Below are positions 43,885 through 57,872 of a stretch of 64,000 nt of DNA, in pieces. Under the pieces are notes generated by a model. That model was given only the letters and a program-made list of their open reading frames with translations, was not told the DNA's origin and searched no databases. This DNA is from Smaragdicoccus niigatensis DSM 44881 = NBRC 103563 (GTDB taxonomy: Bacteria; Actinomycetota; Actinomycetes; Mycobacteriales; Mycobacteriaceae): contig NZ_AQXZ01000018.1 in the NCBI RefSeq assembly GCF_000380645.1, forward strand, positions 930,001 to 994,000, given 5' to 3'. Every line of letters starts with the position of its first letter. Position 1 is the stretch's first letter. A program made the position numbers and the translations under genes.

Positions 43885-43916
43885 GGTTGATACCTTACCG
43901 GGTCAGTATTCGTGCG

Positions 43917-44705
43917 TTAGCCAGCGACCTCAGCCGTCGCGGCGGCCGCACACAACTTCGCGAACTCGTCGCCCTTGAGCGACGCTCCGCCGACCAAACC
44001 ACCGTCGACGTCCGGCTGGGCCACGAGATCGGCCACATTCGCCGAATTGACGGAGCCGCCGTACAGAACGCGCACTCCCCCGGCGACCTCGGCACCCGCG
44101 AGCTCGACGAGCGTGGCACGGATCGCCGCGCACACCTCCTGTGCGTCCTCGGGAGTCGCGACTTCACCGGTACCGATCGCCCACACGGGCTCATACGCGA
44201 CGACCACCTTGGCGATCTCGTCCGCCTTGAGGCCCGCAAGCGAACCCTTCAAGCTGGAGACGCAGTAGGCCACATGCTCACCCGACTGCCGGATCGACAG
44301 CGCCTCACCGACGCACACGATCGGGGTCACGCCATGGCGCAGCGCCGCCTTGGCCTTGTTGAGGACGACCTCGTCGGTCTCGCCGTGCATGGCGCGGCGC
44401 TCGGAGTGCCCCACCACCGCGTAGGTACAGCCGAGCTTGGCGAGCATCGCGGCGCTCACTTCGCCCGTGTAGGCACCCGAGTCGTGCATCGACACATCCT
44501 GCGCACCGAACGTCAGGCGCAATCGGTCACCTTCGATGACCGATTGCACGCTGCGGATGTCGGTGAAGGGCGGAATGACCGCCACGTCGACCAGGTCGTA
44601 AAACCGCTCCGGGAGCGAAAACGCCACCTGCTGCACCAAGGCGATGGCCTCGAGATGGTTGAGGTTCATCTTCCAGTTGCCCGCGATGAGCCGCTTGGGT
44701 GCCAC
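43917..44705 (-). CDS. tpiA: Triosephosphate isomerase
   Basis: 262 aa from GTG with GGAGGAAG upstream. The start [10 protein letters not shown] holds the substrate Lys, the catalytic His lies in VVGHSERR, the catalytic Glu in [12 protein letters not shown], and the phosphate loop in VLYGGSVNS. It interconverts the two triose phosphates. It follows pgk by 47 bases. Confidence 0.97.
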   Translation of the reverse strand: MAPKRLIAGNWKMNLNHLEAIALVQQVAFSLPERFYDLVDVAVIPPFTDIRSVQSVIEGDRLRLTFGAQDVSMHDSGAYTGEVSAAMLAKLGCTYAVVGHSERRAMHGETDEVVLNKAKAALRHGVTPIVCVGEALSIRQSGEHVAYCVSSLKGSLAGLKADEIAKVVVAYEPVWAIGTGEVATPEDAQEVCAAIRATLVELAGAEVAGGVRVLYGGSVNSANVADLVAQPDVDGGLVGGASLKGDEFAKLCAAAATAEVAG

Positions 44706-44752
44706 GAGATCTTCCTCCGTCGCGCTTGTAGGAACGTCTACCGAGAACTGCT

Positions 44753-45961
44753 CTAGCCCAGGACAGCGATACCCGGGAGTTCCTTGCCCTCCAGGTATTC
44801 CAGCGAAGCACCGCCACCGGTCGAAATGTGGCTGAACCCGTCCTCCGGCAGTCCGAGCGAGCGAACCGCGGCCGCGGAGTCGCCGCCACCGACGACCGTG
44901 AACGCACCGTCCTTCGTCGCGTCGATGAGCGACTGGGCGACCGCGCGCGTACCGGCGGCGAAGTTCGGGAACTCGAAGACGCCCATGGGTCCGTTCCAGA
45001 AGATCGTCTTCGCCGCACGGAGGACGGCAGCAAAGCGCTCGCCCGACTCGGGGCCGATGTCGAGACCCATCCAGCCGTCCGGAATCTCCTCGGCCGACAC
45101 GGTCTTGAACTGCGCGTCGGCGGAGAACCCGTCCGCGACGACGATGTCGCGCGGCAGGTGCAGGACGTCCCCGTAGCGGTCCAGCAGGTCCTTGCAGGTC
45201 TCGATCATCTCGTTCTCGAGAAGCGAGTTACCCACCGAATAACCCTGCGCCGCAAGGAACGTGAAACACATACCGCCACCGATGACGAGAGTGTCGACCT
45301 TGGGGGCGAGAGCCTCGATCACGGCGAGCTTGTCCGAAACCTTCGAACCACCGAGAACGACCGCATACGGACGCTCCGGGTCTTCCGTCAGCTTCGAGAG
45401 AACGTCGACTTCAGCGGCCACCAGACCGCCGGCGTAGTGCGGGAGCAACTGCGCGACGTCGTAGACCGACGCCTGCTTCCGGTGCACGACGCCGAATCCG
45501 TCGGAGACGAATGCACCGTCGTCGCCGACCAGATCGACGAGCGCCACCGCGAGGCGCTTGCGCTCGGCGTCGTCCTTGCTCGTCTCGCGAGCGTCGAAAC
45601 GGATGTTCTCCAGGAGAAGGACGTCACCGTCGGTGAGACCCTCCGACCGAGCAAGAGCATCCTGACCGACGACGTCGCCCGCGAGCTGAACGTTGCGTCC
45701 GAGGACTTCGGCCAGCTTCGCCGCTACCGGAGCCAGCGAGAACTTCGGGTCCGGCACGCCCTTGGGACGGCCGAGGTGAGCGGTGACGACCACCTTGGCA
45801 CCGGCCTCGACCAGCGCCTTGATGGTGGGTGCCGACGCAAGGATGCGGCCCGGGTCGGTGATCGCACCGTCGGCGAGCGGCACGTTCAGGTCAGAGCGAA
45901 CGAGGACGCCACGGCCCTCCACGCCCTCTGCCAACAGGTCCGCAAGGGTCTTGACTGCCAC
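44753..45961 (-). CDS. pgk: Phosphoglycerate kinase
   Basis: 402 aa from GTG 45961; the open frame extends 37 codons upstream but enters the gap gene, and this start gives the expected N-terminus VAVKTLADL. Motifs: [28 protein letters not shown], and the nucleotide loop [19 protein letters not shown]. It makes ATP from 1,3-bisphosphoglycerate. Only about 38 bases separate it from gap, so the two are surely co-transcribed. Confidence 0.97.
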   Translation of the reverse strand: MAVKTLADLLAEGVEGRGVLVRSDLNVPLADGAITDPGRILASAPTIKALVEAGAKVVVTAHLGRPKGVPDPKFSLAPVAAKLAEVLGRNVQLAGDVVGQDALARSEGLTDGDVLLLENIRFDARETSKDDAERKRLAVALVDLVGDDGAFVSDGFGVVHRKQASVYDVAQLLPHYAGGLVAAEVDVLSKLTEDPERPYAVVLGGSKVSDKLAVIEALAPKVDTLVIGGGMCFTFLAAQGYSVGNSLLENEMIETCKDLLDRYGDVLHLPRDIVVADGFSADAQFKTVSAEEIPDGWMGLDIGPESGERFAAVLRAAKTIFWNGPMGVFEFPNFAAGTRAVAQSLIDATKDGAFTVVGGGDSAAAVRSLGLPEDGFSHISTGGGASLEYLEGKELPGIAVLG

Positions 45962-45999
45962 CAGCTCTACTCTCTGTCCGAAGTTCCAGGGTTTACTGC

Positions 46000-47022
<1,023 letters not shown>

Positions 47023-47115
47023 TCACTCCTTGAAGAGATCGTGGATGAGACGAATATCACCTTAATCGGCAGGTGTTTCAGAGTTAACGCTGCCCTGTCG
47101 TCCGCAAATCGAAAC

Positions 47116-48093
47116 TCAGGCCTCGTCGAGAAGCTCCGGCGTGACCACGGCTTCGGTGTCCGGAATTCCCAGGTCAGCGGCACGACGGTCGGCCATCGAC
47201 AGAAGACGCCTTATACGGCCGGCAACAGCGTCCTTCGTCATCGGCGGGTCGGCGAGCTGACCGAGTTCCTCGAGGGACGCCTGCCGGTGCTGCACCCGCA
47301 GTTGACCGGCCGCAGCGAGGTGGTCCGGAACCTCCTCGCCGAGGATCTCCAGCGCACGCTCGACGCGTGCGGCCGCCGCAACAGCGGCACGAGCGGACCG
47401 ACGAAGGTTCGCATCGTCGAAGTTCGCGAGGCGGTTGGCGGTTGCTCGGACCTCGCGACGCATCCGGCGCTCTTCCCAGTGCAGGCGGGTGTCCTGAGCG
47501 CCCATGCGGGTGAGCAGAGCTCCGATGGCCTCGCCGTCCCGCACGACGACGCGGTCGGTACCGCGAACTTCGCGTGCCTTCGCGGAGATCCCGAGACGAC
47601 GAGCGGCGCCCACGAGTGCGAGCGCGGCCTCGGGTCCTGGGCAGCTGACTTCGAGCGCCGACGAACGGCCGGGCTCGGTCAGCGAACCGTGCGCGAGGAA
47701 CGCACCGCGCCAAGCGGCCTCGGCGTCGGCGATACTGCCGCCGACGACCTGTGCCGGAAGTCCACGCACGGGACGCCCACGAAGGTCGAGCAGGCCCGTC
47801 TGCCGCGCGAGGGCCTCGCCCTCTTTGGCCACGCGCACGACGTACCGCGAACTCTTGCGAAGCCCTCCGGCGCCGATGACGTGCACGTCCGAGGTGAATC
47901 CGTATAGCTCGTGGATCTCGCGCCGCAGGCGGCGCGCAATGGCACCGAGATCGACCTCGGCCTCGACCACGACTCGGCCGCCGACGATGTGCAAGCCACC
48001 CGCAAAACGCAACAGCGCGGCGAGCTCAGCCCGCCGGCATGACTGCTGCGTCACGTTCAGGCGGCTCAGCTCGTCTTTTACCTCGGTCGTCAT
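47116..48093 (-). CDS. whiA: DNA-binding protein WhiA (sporulation/cell-division regulator)
   Basis: 325 aa from ATG 48093, which overlaps the yvcK stop as ATGA and gives MTTEVKDEL; a GTG 6 bases earlier is possible. The N-terminal LAGLIDADG-like part includes [20 protein letters not shown] and the [26 protein letters not shown] block. The C-terminal helix-turn-helix has [27 protein letters not shown]. In Streptomyces WhiA works with WhiB in sporulation septation; in other actinobacteria it is retained beside yvcK and rapZ with an unclear role. Confidence 0.95.
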   Translation of the reverse strand: MTTEVKDELSRLNVTQQSCRRAELAALLRFAGGLHIVGGRVVVEAEVDLGAIARRLRREIHELYGFTSDVHVIGAGGLRKSSRYVVRVAKEGEALARQTGLLDLRGRPVRGLPAQVVGGSIADAEAAWRGAFLAHGSLTEPGRSSALEVSCPGPEAALALVGAARRLGISAKAREVRGTDRVVVRDGEAIGALLTRMGAQDTRLHWEERRMRREVRATANRLANFDDANLRRSARAAVAAAARVERALEILGEEVPDHLAAAGQLRVQHRQASLEELGQLADPPMTKDAVAGRIRRLLSMADRRAADLGIPDTEAVVTPELLDEA

Positions 48094-49145
48094 CGCCACG
48101 AGGTGCTCTCCTTCCGTCCGGGACCGGCATCTACTCCGGCCCGATCGTCCCCGTCGTCCATCTGCATCGGTGCTGGGGTGGCGTTCGATGCAGTTCGCAG
48201 CGATTCGATCGCCGCGGCCAGCTTTTCTGGGTCGTGCCTGAGGGCGCCGGACTCCGCGACATCCGCGAAGCTCACCACCGCTCCGAAATTCGCCGCGGCG
48301 CGGCGTAAGTGCTCTCGTTCTCGGTCGCCTTCGACCGAGGGTGCGTCGACCACAATGTGGTCGACTGCAAGTTCCGGCGCGTGCTGCGACAGAACGTGCA
48401 GGTGCCGTTCCGCAGAGAAACCAGCGGTTTCTCCCGGTTCGGCACCCAGGTTAAGTACCAGTACCTTCCTCGCCCGGGTGCGCGCAAGAGCGTTGCGCAC
48501 TTCCGGCACCAGCACATGCGGGATGACGCTGGAGAACCACGAGCCCGGACCAAGCACGACGAGGTCCGCAGACTCGATCGCGTCGAGCGCCTCCGGACAC
48601 GCCGGTGGATCTGCAGGTACAAGCCGTACCCGCCGAACCTTACCCGGCGTCACGGCAACAGCAACCTGCCCCCGGACCACGCGACTCACCCGAGGGTCGG
48701 ACTCGAGCCCGGACACGTCCGCCTCGATGGCGAGCGGGATCGTCGACATGGGCAGAACGCGGCCCGACAGGTTGAGGATCCGCGCCAGTTCTTCCAGCGC
48801 AACGACCGGATCGCCGATCACCTCGGTCAGTCCGGCGAGGATGAGATTTCCCACCGAGTGGCCCGCCAGCGGACCGTCGCCGCGGAACCGATGCTGGACC
48901 GTGGCCCGCCACAACTGAGCATGCGGGTCGGTGCCGGCAAGCGCTGCCAACGCCATGCGCAGGTCGCCCGGCGGGATGACGCCGAGCTCGCGGCGAAGCC
49001 GGCCCGAGGAGCCGCCGTCGTCCGCGACCGTAACCACCGCGGTGATGTTCGGGCTGAGCGTGCGAACCGCAGTCAGAGTCGCGTACAGACCGTGACCACC
49101 ACCAAGAGCGACGATCGACGGTTCTGGGCGGGTCGGCCCGCTCAT
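48090..49145 (-). CDS. YvcK/CuvA-family gluconeogenesis and cell-wall factor
   Basis: 351 aa. It contains the sugar-nucleotide fold start [44 protein letters not shown] and [14 protein letters not shown]. The family (YvcK in Bacillus, CuvA in mycobacteria) binds UDP-GlcNAc-type ligands and is needed for normal cell shape on some carbon sources. It overlaps both rapZ and whiA by 4 bases, so the three are coupled. Confidence 0.93.
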   Translation of the reverse strand: MSGPTRPEPSIVALGGGHGLYATLTAVRTLSPNITAVVTVADDGGSSGRLRRELGVIPPGDLRMALAALAGTDPHAQLWRATVQHRFRGDGPLAGHSVGNLILAGLTEVIGDPVVALEELARILNLSGRVLPMSTIPLAIEADVSGLESDPRVSRVVRGQVAVAVTPGKVRRVRLVPADPPACPEALDAIESADLVVLGPGSWFSSVIPHVLVPEVRNALARTRARKVLVLNLGAEPGETAGFSAERHLHVLSQHAPELAVDHIVVDAPSVEGDREREHLRRAAANFGAVVSFADVAESGALRHDPEKLAAAIESLRTASNATPAPMQMDDGDDRAGVDAGPGRKESTSWR

Positions 49146-50074
49146 TCGCGACCCAGATCGCGGTGCGCGGTGAGCACCACGTGCGTCGTCGAGCCGGACA
49201 GCTGCTCTGCGATGGTTTCCGTGATCGCGACACTTCGGTGCTTCCCACCGGTGCAGCCGACCGCGACGGTCATGTACCGCTTGCCTTCTTCGACGTATCC
49301 GCCGGCGACGATCTTCAGCAGGTCGAGCGCACTCTCGATGAAGCCCGTCGCCCGATCGCGGGACAGGACGTAATCGCGCACCGGAGCATCCTTACCGGTG
49401 AACGGGCGCAGTTCCGGAATCCAGTGCGGATTCGGCAGGAATCGCACGTCGAAGACGAAGTCGGCGTCGAGCGGTAAACCGTATTTGAAGCCGAATGACT
49501 GGATGGTGATTTCGAGCTGGCGTTTGCGGCCGGCCCCGAACTCCTCGTCCATCTGGCGGTTCAGGTCGTGGATCGACAGTGCAGTCGTGTCGATGACGAC
49601 GTCTGCCGCCGCCTTGACCGACGCGAGGAACTTACGTTCGGCCGCGATGCCGTCGGAGAGCGTGCCGTCGACCATGCCGCTGTCTTGCAGCGGGTGGCGG
49701 CGTCGCGCGAAGCCGAAGCGCCGAACCAGCACCTCATCGGACGATTCGAGGAACAGGACCCGCAGGTGGACGCCCGGCTGCTGCATTCCCTCGATGACGC
49801 GCGACAACTCGTCCGGGGCCATGAACCGGCTCCGTACGTCCATGACCAGCGCCAACCGGGTGATGCTGGGCTCCGCGCGGCGGCTCATGTCGATGAGGCC
49901 CGGGATCAACTCCGGGGGCAGGTTGTCGGCGACGTACCAACCAAGGTCTTCGAGCACTTTTGCGGCGGTGCTGCGTCCTGCCCCGGACAGGCCCGTCACC
50001 ACGACGACCTCGACGGGAGCCGTCAGCTCGGAGCCGCTGAGGCCCGCTTGGGTGTCCAGATCTACCGCCTCCAT
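49142..50074 (-). CDS. rapZ: RNase adapter RapZ (YvcJ family)
   Basis: 310 aa. A P-loop VVVTGLSGAGRSTAAK near residue 27 is followed by DNLPPELI, RLALVMDVRS and VRRFGFARRRHPL. The C-terminal part ends with the conserved CTGGKHRSVAI. In E. coli RapZ senses GlcN6P and steers RNase E; the actinobacterial role is less clear. It starts 51 bases after uvrC and overlaps the yvcK gene. Confidence 0.93.
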   Translation of the reverse strand: MEAVDLDTQAGLSGSELTAPVEVVVVTGLSGAGRSTAAKVLEDLGWYVADNLPPELIPGLIDMSRRAEPSITRLALVMDVRSRFMAPDELSRVIEGMQQPGVHLRVLFLESSDEVLVRRFGFARRRHPLQDSGMVDGTLSDGIAAERKFLASVKAAADVVIDTTALSIHDLNRQMDEEFGAGRKRQLEITIQSFGFKYGLPLDADFVFDVRFLPNPHWIPELRPFTGKDAPVRDYVLSRDRATGFIESALDLLKIVAGGYVEEGKRYMTVAVGCTGGKHRSVAITETIAEQLSGSTTHVVLTAHRDLGRE

Positions 50075-50125
50075 CGCTGTGCGAGAAGTAGTCCGGAATC
50101 GCCCGGACGCCGTTCGTCAGAAACT

Positions 50126-52072
50126 CTAGTCCCCGTTGCAAGCATCTGCGCTTGCTTCTGTCCCGCCACCGCTCAGCGCAGCAAGCACAGAGCGCGCAGT
50201 GGTCTCACCAATCCCAGGAACCGCAGTGATTTCGGCGACCGAGGCATTGCTCAGCCGGGAAACTGAGCCGAAATGCACGACCAATGCCTTCTTCCGCGTC
50301 TCGCCGAGACCAGGAATCGAATCCAGTGCTGATTCGGTCATTTTTCGCGACCGCTTGTTGCGGTGGTAAGTGATCGCGAAGCGGTGCGCCTCATCGCGAA
50401 CGCGTTGGAGCAGGAACAGTGACTCACTGTTGCGCGGCAGAATGACCGGGTCAGGTTCGCCCGGAACCCACACCTCTTCCAGTCGCTTGGCAAGGCCGAT
50501 CACCGCGACATCATGGATCTCGAGCTCGTCGAGGACCGCGGCTGCCGCCTCGACCTGCGGCGCTCCGCCGTCCACGACGTAGAGGTTCGGCGGATAGGCG
50601 AATCGTCTTGGCTTGCCGGTCTTTTCGTCGATCGTCGGCTCGGCCTGCTTCTGCCGCCAGAATCGTCGCCGGGTCACCTCGGCGATGCTGCCGACGTCGT
50701 CCGATCGCCCTTCGCCGGCTGCCTCCTTGATCGCGAAGTGGCGGTAATCCTGTTTGCGCGGAAGGCCGTCTTCAAACACCACGAGCGAGGCGACGACCTC
50801 CGTGCCCTGAATGTGGCTGATGTCGACACACTCGATGCGAAGGGGTGCGGTGTCGAGTTCGAGCGCGTCCTGAATGCCCTGCAGGGCTGCGGACCGCGCG
50901 TTGAAATCCGAGGCACGCTTGAGTTTGTGCTGCGTCAGTGCCTCACCCGCATTGCGCTGCACCGTCTCCATGAGTGCCTTTTTGTCGCCGCGCTGCGGGA
51001 CCCGAACCTTCACCTGCGATCCACGAAGCGTGGTCAGCCACTCCTCGACCTCTTCGCTGTTGGGAGGCAGCGCCGGGACAAGGACCTCGCGCGGTACGGA
51101 ACTCCCCGTTTCGTCGGCCGAGGCACCGTAGAACTGCGTGAGGAATTGTTCGACGAGAAGCGCATCCTGATCCTCGCCCGCTTCGAGAACATCTCCGGTT
51201 TTCTCCACGACCCAACCGCGCTGACCGCGAACCCGACCGTCGCGCACGTGGAAGACCTGCACCGCGGCCTCCAGGTCGTCGCCGGTGAACGCAACGACAT
51301 CGGCATCCGTACCGGCACCCAGAACGACCGTCTGCTTCTCCATCGCCCGCTTGAGGGCTGCGGCATCGTCGCGCAGGCGGGCCGCGAGTTCGAAGTCGAG
51401 ATCGTCGGACGCGGTGCGCATCCGGTTTTCAATCGACTTCACGAACCGGTCCGTCTTACCCGCGAGGAAGTCGCAGAAGTCCTCGACGATGCGGCGATGT
51501 TCGTCCGGGCTCACTTTGCCGACGCACGGCGCCGAACACTTGTCGATGTACCCGAGTAGGCAGGGGCGACCGATCTGGTGGTGCCGTTTGAACACGCCCG
51601 CCGAGCACGTGCGGGCCGGGAACACGCGGAGCAGCAGATCCAGCGTCTCTCGGATGGCCCACGCATGAGAGTACGGCCCGAAATAGCGCACTCCCTTGCG
51701 CCGAGCACCTCGATAGACGAAGAGCCTCGGGAATTCCTCGTTGAGCGTGACGGCCAGAACGGGGTAGCTCTTGTCGTCCCGGTAGCGAACGTTGAACCGC
51801 GGGTCGAACTCCTTGATCCAGTTGTATTCGAGCTGGAGCGCCTCGACTTCGGTCGTGACGACGGTCCACTCGACACTCGCCGCGGTGGTGACCATCTGCC
51901 GCGTCCGCGGGTGCAGCGAGTACATGTCGGCGAAGTACGAATTCAGCCGACTGCGAAGGCTTTTCGCCTTTCCGACATAGATCACCCGGCCGTGCGGATC
52001 CCGGAACTTGTACACACCAGGCTCGACCGGAATGGAGCCGGCAGCCGGGCGGTAGGTGATGGGATCGGGCAC
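50126..52072 (-). CDS. uvrC: Excinuclease ABC subunit C
   Basis: 648 aa from GTG. The N-terminal GIY-YIG nuclease shows [19 protein letters not shown] with Arg in [10 protein letters not shown] Cys-containing block ([25 protein letters not shown]), the UVR motif ([20 protein letters not shown]), the RNase H-like endonuclease region ([21 protein letters not shown]) and C-terminal helix-hairpin-helix motifs ([31 protein letters not shown]) follow. It makes both incisions in nucleotide excision repair with UvrAB. First gene of the uvrC-rapZ-yvcK-whiA unit. Confidence 0.97.
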   Translation of the reverse strand: MPDPITYRPAAGSIPVEPGVYKFRDPHGRVIYVGKAKSLRSRLNSYFADMYSLHPRTRQMVTTAASVEWTVVTTEVEALQLEYNWIKEFDPRFNVRYRDDKSYPVLAVTLNEEFPRLFVYRGARRKGVRYFGPYSHAWAIRETLDLLLRVFPARTCSAGVFKRHHQIGRPCLLGYIDKCSAPCVGKVSPDEHRRIVEDFCDFLAGKTDRFVKSIENRMRTASDDLDFELAARLRDDAAALKRAMEKQTVVLGAGTDADVVAFTGDDLEAAVQVFHVRDGRVRGQRGWVVEKTGDVLEAGEDQDALLVEQFLTQFYGASADETGSSVPREVLVPALPPNSEEVEEWLTTLRGSQVKVRVPQRGDKKALMETVQRNAGEALTQHKLKRASDFNARSAALQGIQDALELDTAPLRIECVDISHIQGTEVVASLVVFEDGLPRKQDYRHFAIKEAAGEGRSDDVGSIAEVTRRRFWRQKQAEPTIDEKTGKPRRFAYPPNLYVVDGGAPQVEAAAAVLDELEIHDVAVIGLAKRLEEVWVPGEPDPVILPRNSESLFLLQRVRDEAHRFAITYHRNKRSRKMTESALDSIPGLGETRKKALVVHFGSVSRLSNASVAEITAVPGIGETTARSVLAALSGGGTEASADACNGD

Positions 52073-52084
52073 ATCACCACCCTA

Positions 52085-52112
52085 GTCGTGGGGGCTGACA
52101 AGCCCCCACGAC
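52085..52112. terminator. Perfect 12-bp hairpin upstream of uvrC
   Basis: GTCGTGGGGGCT (52085-52096) pairs fully with AGCCCCCACGAC (52101-52112) around a 4-base loop. It lies 13 bases upstream of the uvrC start, downstream of the metY terminator. It may add termination or sit in the uvrC leader. Confidence 0.6.
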
Positions 52113-52144
52113 CCATCCGGGTCCGGCTCCGCTGCGCTCCGGCA

Positions 52145-52196
52145 GATCGATTGCCGTATCGCGCACCTGATCAGATCCGCGACACGGCAATCGATC
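52145..52196 (-). terminator. Terminator of the sulfhydrylase gene
   Basis: A 13-bp perfect stem (52145-52157 with 52184-52196) plus an inner CGCG/CGCG stem begins 7 bases after the stop codon of the minus-strand gene at 52203. No T-run. With the hairpin at 52085 it separates metY from uvrC. Confidence 0.75.
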
Positions 52197-52202
52197 GGGT
52201 CA

Positions 52203-53489
52203 CTACTCGCCGGCCGCCGCGAACCCGATCTCGAGGTCCGCGAGAATGTCGTCGAGTCCCTCGATACCGACCGACAGCCGCACGAGACCCGGCGTCACGC
52301 CCGCGGCCAGCTGTTCCTCGGGTGTGAGCTGCGAGTGCGTCGTCGAGGCCGGGTGGATGACGAGAGACCGGACATCCCCGATATTGGCGACGTGACTGTG
52401 CAGTTCCAACGCGTTGACGAACCGCTTCCCCGCGTCGACTCCCCCGGCCAGCTCGAACGCGACGATCGCGCCCGGGCCGCGCGGCGCCAACTCCTGCGCA
52501 CGCTCGAACCACGGCGACGACGGCAGCCCGGCATACGACACGGAGGAGACACCGGCGTGGCCCTCGAGGAACTCGGCGACCTTCTGCGCGTTCGCTACAT
52601 GCCGCTCGACCCGCAGACTGAGCGTCTCGAGCCCCTGCGCGATGAGGAACGCGTTGAACGGTGACACGGCCGAGCCGAGGTCGCGCAGCAACTGCACGCG
52701 AGCCTTCAGCGCGAACGCCGGTGCGCCGAGGTCGGCGAACGTGACGCCGTGATAGCTCGGGTCCGGAGTCGTGAAGTTCGGGTGTCGGCCCTGCGTCCAG
52801 TCGAAAGTGCCGCCGTCGACGATGACACCGGCGATGGCTGCGCCGTGTCCGCCGAGGTACTTCGTGGCCGAGTGCACGACGATGTCGGCGCCCAGCGCGA
52901 GCGGCTGAATCAGGTAGGGCGTCGCCACCGTGTTGTCGACGATGAGCGGGATGCCCGCCTCGTGCCCGACCGCGGAGATCCCCGGAATGTCCAGAATGTG
53001 GTTGCGCGGGTTGGCAATCGACTCACCATAGAACGCCTTCGTGTTCGGCCGGATCGCCGCTCGCCACTGCTCGAGGTCGTCGGGGTCCTCGACGAACGAC
53101 ACCTCGACGCCCAGCTTGGGCAGCGTGTAGTGGAACAGGTTGTACGTGCCGCCGTAGAGCAGGGGGCTCGACACGATGTGGTCGCCCGACTCGGCGATGT
53201 TGAGGATGGCGAACGTCTCGGCGGCCTGCCCGGACGCGACCAGCAAGGCGGCCACACCCCCTTCGAGGGCGGCTACCCGCTGTTCCACGGCGTCCTGCGT
53301 CGGGTTCATGATCCGGGTGTAGATGTTGCCCGGCTCGGCCAGCCCGAACAACGCCGCCGCGTGATCGGTGCTGTTGAACGTGTACGACGTCGTCTGGTAG
53401 ATCGGCAACGCGCGCGCGTTCGTCGTACCGTCGGGAGTCTGGCCGGCGTGGATCTGTTTGGTCTCGAACGACCAGTTCTCGCTACTCAT
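52203..53489 (-). CDS. metY: O-acetylhomoserine aminocarboxypropyltransferase (sulfhydrylase)
   Basis: 428 aa, typical for MetY and longer than MetB or MetZ. The Cys/Met-metabolism PLP fold is complete: N-terminal ETKQIHAGQTPDGTTNARALPIYQTTSY, GNIYTRIMNPTQDAVEQRV, PLP lysine in VVHSATKYLGGHG, and the C-terminal IHPASTTHSQLTPEEQLAAGV. It joins O-acetylhomoserine with sulfide to give homocysteine for methionine synthesis. metX, its usual neighbour, is not next to it; an acyl-CoA dehydrogenase gene is divergent instead. Confidence 0.94.
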   Translation of the reverse strand: MSSENWSFETKQIHAGQTPDGTTNARALPIYQTTSYTFNSTDHAAALFGLAEPGNIYTRIMNPTQDAVEQRVAALEGGVAALLVASGQAAETFAILNIAESGDHIVSSPLLYGGTYNLFHYTLPKLGVEVSFVEDPDDLEQWRAAIRPNTKAFYGESIANPRNHILDIPGISAVGHEAGIPLIVDNTVATPYLIQPLALGADIVVHSATKYLGGHGAAIAGVIVDGGTFDWTQGRHPNFTTPDPSYHGVTFADLGAPAFALKARVQLLRDLGSAVSPFNAFLIAQGLETLSLRVERHVANAQKVAEFLEGHAGVSSVSYAGLPSSPWFERAQELAPRGPGAIVAFELAGGVDAGKRFVNALELHSHVANIGDVRSLVIHPASTTHSQLTPEEQLAAGVTPGLVRLSVGIEGLDDILADLEIGFAAAGE

Positions 53490-53579
53490 GCCGCGAGCCT
53501 AGGAATTTAGAGGCACCGTGGAAATGGTTGCGATCAGTCTGAATATTTCGACTGCGCCGATGTGGGTACCCGAAAACGC

Positions 53580-54959
53580 ATGAGTTTCGACATCACCCCG
53601 ACCGCCGCCCAGCATGACCTCGCCCGACGCACTCACGAATTCGCCGAAGAGGTCGTCCGGCCCGTGGCACTCGAGTACGACCGGCGTCAGGAATTCCCCT
53701 GGCCCGTCCTCGAGGAAGCCGCCAAAAGTGGTTTCTACAGCCCGCTGTTCTATCGCGACCTCATCGGCGATCCGACAGGACTGTCCCTCCCGATGTTCAT
53801 GGAGGAGCTGTTCTGGGGATGCGCCGGTATCGGCCTCGCGATCGTCATGCCCGCACTCGCGCTGTCCGCAATCGGTCAGGCAGCCACACCCGAGCAGATG
53901 CTGCAGTGGGCGCCGGAATGCTTCGGCACACCGGGCGATCTCAAGCTCGCCGCGCTCGCGATCTCCGAACCCGAGGGCGGCAGCGACGTTCGCAACCTGC
54001 GGACCAGAGCACGCCGCGACGGCGATGACTGGATCATCGATGGACACAAGATGTGGATCGGCAACGGTGGCATCGCGAACGTGCACGTCGTCAACGCGGT
54101 GGTCGACGAAGAGCTCGGACATCGTGGGCAGGCGCTGTTCATCGTGCCGGGCGGCACCCCCGGCCTGGAGCTCGTCCGCAAGCTCGACAAGCTCGGCTGC
54201 CGCGCGTCGCACACTGCCGAGCTGAAGTTCGACGGCGTCCGGATTCCGGGCGAGAACCTGCTCGGCGGCGAGGGCAAGCTCGAACACAAGCTCGCCAAGG
54301 TCAGGGAAGGAAACGGCGCCAAGAAGTCCGGCTCGGCAACCTTGGGCACCTTCGAGCAAACCCGACCCATGGTCGCCGCGCAGGCACTCGGCATCGCTCG
54401 GGCCGCGCTGGAATACGCGACCGATTACGCCAACCAGCGAGAGGCCTTCGGCGCGCCGATCATCGACAACCAGGGCATCGCGTTTCCGCTCGCCGACCTG
54501 GCCACCGAGATCGATGCGACGCGTCTGCTCACCTGGCGGGCCTCCTGGATGGCCGCAACCGGTGTGCCGTTCGAGCGCGGCGAAGGCTCGATGGCGAAGC
54601 TCGCCGCCAGCGAGGTCGCGGTCCGGACCACCGAGCGCGCGATCCAGACGATGGGCGGTTGGGGCTACATCACCGATCATCCGGTCGAGAAGTGGTACCG
54701 AGACGCCAAGCTCTACACCATTTTCGAGGGCACCAGCGAGATTCAGCGGGTCGTCATCTCGAACGCACTGGGAGCTGCAGCGGGCAAGCCGCCACTACAC
54801 GTCAGCCTCGACCCGACGGGCGGTCCGCTGAACAAATGGTTCGGTCGTGGCACCCCGGTGCGCGGAAAGGTGGCGGACACCGCGCTGGCCGCGAAGGATT
54901 CGGTTCCCGGCCCGATCATGCGCCTGGCGATGAACGTCCTACGGCCACCGCGGAAGTGA
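53580..54959 (+). CDS. Acyl-CoA dehydrogenase
   Basis: 459 aa from ATG 53580; a GTG at 53562 adds 6 residues. It has the FAD-binding blocks LAALAISEPEGGSDVRNLRT and IIDGHKMWIGNG, a C-terminal helical domain with NQREAFGAPIIDNQGIAFPLAD, and the catalytic glutamate block YTIFEGTSEIQRVVI. It oxidises an acyl-CoA at the alpha-beta bond and passes electrons to ETF. The ~40-residue C-terminal extension (PLNKWFGRGTPVRGK) is longer than in the short-chain enzymes. The chain-length specificity cannot be told. Confidence 0.93.
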   Translation: MSFDITPTAAQHDLARRTHEFAEEVVRPVALEYDRRQEFPWPVLEEAAKSGFYSPLFYRDLIGDPTGLSLPMFMEELFWGCAGIGLAIVMPALALSAIGQAATPEQMLQWAPECFGTPGDLKLAALAISEPEGGSDVRNLRTRARRDGDDWIIDGHKMWIGNGGIANVHVVNAVVDEELGHRGQALFIVPGGTPGLELVRKLDKLGCRASHTAELKFDGVRIPGENLLGGEGKLEHKLAKVREGNGAKKSGSATLGTFEQTRPMVAAQALGIARAALEYATDYANQREAFGAPIIDNQGIAFPLADLATEIDATRLLTWRASWMAATGVPFERGEGSMAKLAASEVAVRTTERAIQTMGGWGYITDHPVEKWYRDAKLYTIFEGTSEIQRVVISNALGAAAGKPPLHVSLDPTGGPLNKWFGRGTPVRGKVADTALAAKDSVPGPIMRLAMNVLRPPRK

Positions 54960-54961
54960 CG

Positions 54962-57143
<2,182 letters not shown>

Positions 57144-57248
57144 GGACGTCAAACCTCACGTTCTGACTCCTGGACTCATGCGGCCTCAATGCCGCGGCGA
57201 AACCACACTACGTGGTCCTGCTGTCTGGTCGCTCCGCAGGCTCCGCTC

Positions 57249-57872
57249 CTACTGCCCCCGCTGCTGCAAGCGCTCCACATACTTGGCGATCACGTCGACT
57301 TCGAGGTTCACGACGGTGCCGGGTGCCGCGGTACCCAGGACCGTCAACTGCAGGGTCGTCGGGATGAGCGAGACCTCGAAATAGTCGCCCTGGTCGTCGA
57401 TGCCGAGGCCGGAGACGGTCAGCGACGTGCCATCGACCGTGATCGAGCCCTTTTCGACGACATAGCGAGCGATCTTGTCCGGCAACGAGATTCGTACGAC
57501 TTCCCAGTTCTCTGAAGGCGTCCGCGACAGGACCGCGCCGGTCCCGTCGACGTGACCCTGCACGATGTGTCCGCCGAGGCGGCTGTTCACCGCCGCAGCG
57601 CGCTCGAGGTTGACGATGCTGCCCGTTCCGAGCGAGGCCAGACTCGACCGGTCGAGTGTCTCCTTCATCACATCGACGGTGAACGCATCGTGAGCTCCAG
57701 TGCCGCCGTCCACGACGTCGACGACCGTCAGGCAGACGCCGTTGACCGCGATCGAATCGCCGTGCTTGGCGTCGGTGATGACCAGGGGCCCACGCACGGT
57801 CAATCGCGCCGAGTCACCGAGGTCCTCGTAGCCGACGATCTCGCCCTTTTCTTCGACGATTCCGGTGAACAT
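57249..57872 (-). CDS. ribE: Riboflavin synthase alpha subunit
   Basis: 207 aa from ATG 57872. The internal two-fold repeat is plain: MFTGIVEEKGEIV with AVNGVCLTVVDV in the first half, and GHIVQGHVDGTGAV with TVDGTSLTVSGL in the second. It dismutates two lumazines to riboflavin. The ATG overlaps the ribD stop by one base (TGATG). In M. tuberculosis lprG and P55 lie between ribE and ribD; here they are absent. Confidence 0.97.
   Translation of the reverse strand: MFTGIVEEKGEIVGYEDLGDSARLTVRGPLVITDAKHGDSIAVNGVCLTVVDVVDGGTGAHDAFTVDVMKETLDRSSLASLGTGSIVNLERAAAVNSRLGGHIVQGHVDGTGAVLSRTPSENWEVVRISLPDKIARYVVEKGSITVDGTSLTVSGLGIDDQGDYFEVSLIPTTLQLTVLGTAAPGTVVNLEVDVIAKYVERLQQRGQ

Noticed and set aside
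57144-57248. FMN riboswitch in the riboflavin cluster
   Set aside because: The gap is only 105 bases and I cannot find the conserved RFN sequence blocks or stems.
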